DNA from: Drechmeria coniospora
Lineage: Eukaryota; Ascomycota; Sordariomycetes; Hypocreales; Ophiocordycipitaceae
Length of the DNA: 64,000 nucleotides
Direction: 5' to 3'
Assembly: GCF_001625195.1 (NCBI RefSeq)
Contig: NC_054391.1
Location: forward strand, 3,979,157-4,043,156
Positions 59,460-64,000 of this stretch are shown one piece after another. A program made the position numbers and the translations under genes. Each line of letters starts with the position of its first letter. Within the stretch, counting starts at the first letter, position 1. The notes below the pieces were generated by a model. That model was not told the origin of the DNA and did not search any database. It saw nothing but the letters and a program-made list of their open reading frames with translations.

Positions 59460-60403
59460 CGTTGCGGCGGCTGCACGGCCGAGCTCATTCTGGGGCGCAG
59501 CCGTCGTGCGGGACGAAGGGGAGATGGTACGAAGCAGAGCACGCGCAGCTCCAGCTTGAGCGCAGACGCTGGAGCGGTTCGAGCTCACAGCTGCGTTCGT
59601 GGAAGATCGCCTTGTGCCTTGCCAATTGTAAGCGAGCTACTGGTACTGAGTGAAGGCACCCGGAAGAAAGTATTTGCAGACGCTGAATGCCGCGGTACGG
59701 CTACCTGCGAGGTACGTGGCGGTATCGACGGCAGCTGCTATAATCCGCGTTCGTGGGTAGGTTGACCGGTGTTCGGGTGTACGAGTACGTCACAAGCTTG
59801 CCGCCCTGCAATACGAGGTGCCGCTAATACTCGGAGTTCTAGGACAAACTATACTAATACCTGCTACCATATAGCAGGTACCTTGTAGGTATTACGTTCA
59901 ATAGGCTGTTGCACGACAGGTGTGCAGAGTACATGTACAGTACAGCGTACGTGTTACATGTTCACGCTTGTCACGAAGTGTACTAGGTACAGTAATTACT
60001 GTACTCCATACTTGTACAGCAAGTGTTACAGTACACCGTACTCCGTACAGTACTTTAAGGACAGAGCACTTCGTGCAATGTCAGTGGACCCCTCCTCCGC
60101 TGGAAGCTAGCTTAGTACCTAATTCTAGTGGGATTTTCTTACAGTTCGCACCCGCTGCATTAGCTCCAAGCTGCCAGGTACGGTGATTATTGCTTCTGCT
60201 GGGCCAGACGCGATTCGCTGCGGATCATCACCAAATGCAAATGCACCTGCACAATCTCGAGTCCCGTCCAACCGCTCAACGCGCGTCCATCTCTTCGCCC
60301 ATCGGGACGATCAACCTCACTCCAATGGCGCGTCCACGGATGCTGTAGCAAACGTCGATCCCTCGTCAGACGAATCCCCTGAGCCGCAGTACTCGATGAA
60401 CAA
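59460..60403. other. Intergenic spacer, divergent promoters of VPS41 and APC1
   Basis: 944 bp. The middle (about 59780-60060) is AT-rich with many GTAC words and ACTCCGTA near 60038. No RNA gene or further ORF with family character was seen. Confidence 0.55.
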
Positions 60404-63400
60404 ATGGCATCGGTCAAGTCTCTCGGCCTGCACAAGCCAGCCGGCCTTCAACATGCCATTCAGGAAAACCTGATTCCTCACGATGCCCCAGCCTCTTCCT
60501 ACACGTGGGACATCACAACGGATGGCACCGGCTCCGACGAGGCCGAGGACGAGCTGCTCACCACCCGGGACTCTGTCGTCTGGTGTCGTGGCCGCGTCTT
60601 TCGAAAGACATTCAACTTCAGCCTCGAAAAGGAACCCATCACCCAGGCTCTCCTGGCCTATTTTCCGACCTCGGAAGATGAAAAGGCCGACCTTGATGGC
60701 TCCGGCACCGAGCCCGCCGAGGCCACCTCTGGCAGACGGCCCAACCTGCCGAGGCTGGGAAAGGCCCTCGTCGTCTTCCTCACGACCCAAGCCCACATCT
60801 TCTTCCTTTCGGGCACCAGCCACATCGTCCACATGCCGTTCGAGGTCGAGTCGGCATGCGCCGGTCCCGTCGGCGTCATCATCCAGCGCAGAGCGAGGTC
60901 GGACAATGCGGCCTCCCTCGCCATCAAGTTTCCCCGCGTCCCGCCAAACTCGTTCGTCTCCTCCCAGATGACGACGGCCTTCGACAGCTCTCAGCAGACG
61001 ACCTTTTCCGTCGACGGTCTAGGAAATCCCAAGTCTCTGCACCTCAATCTGCGCTCCACTCTCGCCAACATGTGGGACTCGCCCGTGGAGCAGCCAGAGT
61101 CTCGCTGGCCGCGTCTCCTTTCCCTCACCGATCCCCTGGCGGATGTTGGCCTCGTCGTGGCCGATCCCGACGTTGAACGGTTGAGCGCGCGGCCCGCTCG
61201 CTCGAAAAGGCCAGCCTTTCTCGACCCCGCAGAGGAGTTGCTTCATGTCGAGCAGATAAAGCTGCCCGTGGCGGCCGACGATAAGCTGCAGGATCCGCTG
61301 ATCCTCGCCGTCACCATCAACCGCGATGCCAACTCGTACACCCTTTGGCGACTGACATATCTGCCTCATGTCGACACCTTCACCAAGCACCGCAACAAGA
61401 CCAAGAGCAACTCCGCTCGCCGTCGAAGCTCCATGCAACCGGCCTTTGCGAGTGGTGCCTCCACGCCCGTCCAGCAGCACTTCCGCGAGAGCTTTGGCGC
61501 ACCCTTGCCCGGGAAACGTCAACGCAAAAGCGAAAGGCTGGACAAGCCTTTGGATCTCGTCTCCTCCCTCGAGCAGCAGGATCAGCAGGGCACCGGTGTC
61601 GCCCGCCGCAGCTCTCGCCGATTGAGCTCCATGCTGGCTCGGGCAGACCTTTCCGCCTCCCATGACCGTCCCGTCTTTGCCGACCAACCCCCGATTCCAG
61701 CCGCGGCCTTTTCCAAGCGACACGACGCCCGGTCGAGCTCCAGCTTCCAGCATCAGCTTCATCCGAGCCTCGGCAGTCTGCTCGAAGCACCCGTCGACCC
61801 CGGCCTCGAAGACAAGCTCCTCGACGCGGACGACTTTGACGGTCTGCAGCATGAGCTTCGCTTTTCCAGGATGCACACCGTTTCACTCGACAACACAAAT
61901 CTCCGCTACTCGACTTCCTCGCAACCGGCTCGCCATCAGTCCAAGGTCTTCATCCTCGCCGCCCCTTCCTTCGCCGTCGACGAGCAGCAGCGCACCCAGC
62001 TGCTCATCGGCATTCAGGATTCGCTTGAGAAGCGGCTCCAGCTGGTCACCCTGCACGTCAAGGTGCAAGAAAGGTTTGGCCACGCCACCATGTCGGTCGT
62101 CCCGGGCAAGCAGTGGAGAGTCCAGAATGTCGTAGATTCCTCCAAGCTCGTCGACGAGGACCTGTCCGTCATCCTGGTTCTTTCCGAGTCCATGGACGGG
62201 CGCCACGAGCTGAGCACGCAGGCACCGTGGATAGAGCTGACCAAGGTGACATTTTCTACTCTCTTCGTCGACGATACGAGAGATCCGCAGTATCGTGGAA
62301 GGGCGCCGGATCGAGACGTGAAGCAGAGCAAGTCGGAGGTTATGGACCTCACCAACGGCAGCATTGTCGGCATTCGCGATCCGCGCCAGCGTGGTGTCGT
62401 CGACGTTCTAGACGCCCAGGGTCGCCTTCACCAGATCAAGATCCAGCTGCAGCCCACGTGTCCCCAGGTCCGCAGGGTCCTTCGCATCTGTCGAAGCGTC
62501 TTGCCAGCCTGTCAGGGGGGCCGCATCCATACCGGCTGGTTGCATGTCATGCAGTGGCTGCATTCACGGCGAGAGCGCGTCGCGAACACGGAGTGGTCCG
62601 CCATTTCCATTCTTCTTCTCGCCTCGTTTCTGATCCTCGGCCGGTCGGATTCCAAGCCTGCGCAGACCACCCGTCTTCCCGTCCGTCGACGGAGGCCCGC
62701 TTCCGGCTCATTCTGCTCCATCAAGGAGTCCGAGGATTGGAAGACGATGGAATTGTACGAAGCCCCCAACTCGCAAGGTCATCCGACTTGGATGATGAAC
62801 CGAGGGTGGCAGTGGACGCTGGACGAGGACACGGTGGAGGCTCAGGAACGTCAACCATTCTCCGCCAGCTTTCTTCCGAGCCACATCGCACTCGCAAAGG
62901 ATTTCATGTCGTCGTCAATGGGCGAGGCCGCCTTTGGCACCTCGGGGTACCTGCCAACCGCTCTGGGTCAGGATGCCGATGCCGATGGCCGCCACAAAGT
63001 CGCCGTGGACATCTTCATGGCCCTGCATCTTCTCCTGGAGGAGCAGAAACTAGACATCACGGTGCCGGAGTACGCCTCACCTGGGAGGGTTGACCTGAGA
63101 GTCCTGTTGTGCCAGATCGCAAGATGGCTCAAATGGCCCGGTTTCTGGTCAATATACGAGCTCGGCATTCAGGAGGACACGGATCCCCGTCATGATTCCG
63201 GTAAGAAAGACGCTCTCGGGAATCAGCATCGTTGTGTCTAACGCCGTGCAGAACTCAATCTCAAGTCGCCAATCCCGCAACCCCCTGTTCGGCCCGACGT
63301 GCTCGAGTGGATTCAGTCTCGGCTTGTCGGCCTTCGCGGAAAGCCATTCCTTACCCCGGCCGACATCTACTATGCGAGCTCGCGCCTATCTGAAGCCGAG

Positions 63401-64000
63401 AAGCTCGAGGACAGACGCTGGGATGGCATCACACCACGCACCCTCATGTTCAAACGCTTTTTCAAGGTTGTCAAGCCAAAGACGACGGCAGTGCAGATGG
63501 TGGAGGCAATCCGAGACTGCGGGATAACGAATAGCGTTTTGGGCACCCTGCCCGAGGCCATTCTTGCACCCCTGCAGGATGCAATCGCCCTGTGCCAGCC
63601 TCACCCACCCTCAGAGTGGACACATGATCTGCTGGAGTTGGTGAAGCGAAGTGATATTAGTCTTATCCTCGCGACGAAGAGGCGACCGCATCTAGCCACA
63701 TCCTCCATTCTGGTAAGGAGAATCGCCCTTCCCCCTCCTCGGGCCAACAGCCAGACGTCGAGCAGGGCTAACACGGGAATGTAGACGCCTACTCACGCCG
63801 CGACGTGGGACTTTCGCCTGCTCTGCCAGAGCGTCGAGGAGACGAACAATGTTGGATACGATGAAGGTGAAGGTACTGAGCGCCAGGCCGTCATCAGAGC
63901 CTTGTTTAAGGATGATCGCCGTCTCAATGCGGCGCAGGATCTGTTATCCACGCACAAAACCAGAGTGATCCGCCTGGATCCCAATCCGAGCTGGCCCGAA
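60404..64000 (+). CDS. APC1: Anaphase-promoting complex subunit 1 (partial, 3' end outside window)
   Basis: Three exons lie in the window: 60404-63200, 63252-63712 and 63785 to the edge. The introns are 51 and 72 nt with GTAAGA and GTAAGG donors and TCTAAC/GCTAAC branch sites. 1158 residues are visible and the frame is open at 64000. It matches fungal APC1/BimE: an N-terminal beta-propeller part (VVWCRGRVFRKTFNFS, FFLSGTSHIVHMPFEVESA, LSLTDPLADVGLVVAD), a long basic/Ser-rich linker (about 330-470) likely to be phosphorylated, then EWSAISILLLASFLIL and the helical middle region (DILEWIQ-like VLEWIQSRLVGLRGKPFL). APC1 is the scaffold of the APC/C ubiquitin ligase. The missing part would contain the PC repeats. 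Confidence 0.9.

Noticed and set aside
1..64000. CRISPR arrays, bacterial operons, insertion sequences
   Set aside because: The DNA is eukaryotic with spliceosomal introns. No spaced direct-repeat array, transposase domain or terminal inverted repeat pair was seen.

Overview
The window is nuclear DNA of a filamentous ascomycete, most likely a hypocrealean Sordariomycete. The evidence is many short introns (about 50-120 nt) with GT...CTRAC/CTAAY...AG signals, GC-rich coding DNA separated by AT-rich intergenic islands, a nuclear tRNA-Ala gene with an intron just after the anticodon, and typically fungal families (Vps41, APC1, Gpr1/Fun34, DUF6594, ABCC transporter, large NRPS). The order is inferred from gene content and style, not from an alignment.

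Left part (1-12642): a partial F-box/ankyrin gene runs off the left edge (-). It is followed by a mitochondrial enoyl-CoA hydratase-type gene (+), a convergent Ubp2-type deubiquitinase with three introns (-), and a divergent two-domain hydantoinase/oxoprolinase-DUF917 protein (+).

Accessory part (about 16.2-36.9 kb): a probable non-ribosomal peptide cluster. It holds an ABCC-type ABC transporter (12 introns, +), a beta-lactamase/esterase-type serine hydrolase (-), a 3068-residue NRPS (+), and a convergent DUF6594 membrane protein (-) that may only be the boundary. Long AT-rich spacers here carry many copies of an ACTCCGTA motif. The NRPS is irregular. It starts with a carrier domain lacking the phosphopantetheine serine, runs C-A-T-E-C, then carries only the C-terminal lobe of a further condensation domain before A-T, and it ends without a release domain. 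The hydrolase next door could act in release (inference).

Right part (38.2-64 kb) is mostly housekeeping: mitochondrial GatB/Pet112 (+), a Ser/Thr-rich single-pass membrane protein (+), a small mitochondrial LEA-like protein (+), a Gpr1/Fun34/YaaH acetate-transporter-family protein (-), a J-domain protein (+), an unrecognised seven-TM protein (-), tRNA-Ala(AGC) with a 31-nt intron (+), Lsm3 (+), a GPI-anchored Ser/Thr-rich secreted protein (+), the HOPS subunit Vps41 (-), and the 5' part of APC1 (+), which runs off the right edge.

The spacers around the tRNA and LSM3 hold two families of tandem repeats. Exon boundaries were worked out by hand from splice motifs, reading-frame continuity and remembered family sequences. 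No transcript or database evidence was available.
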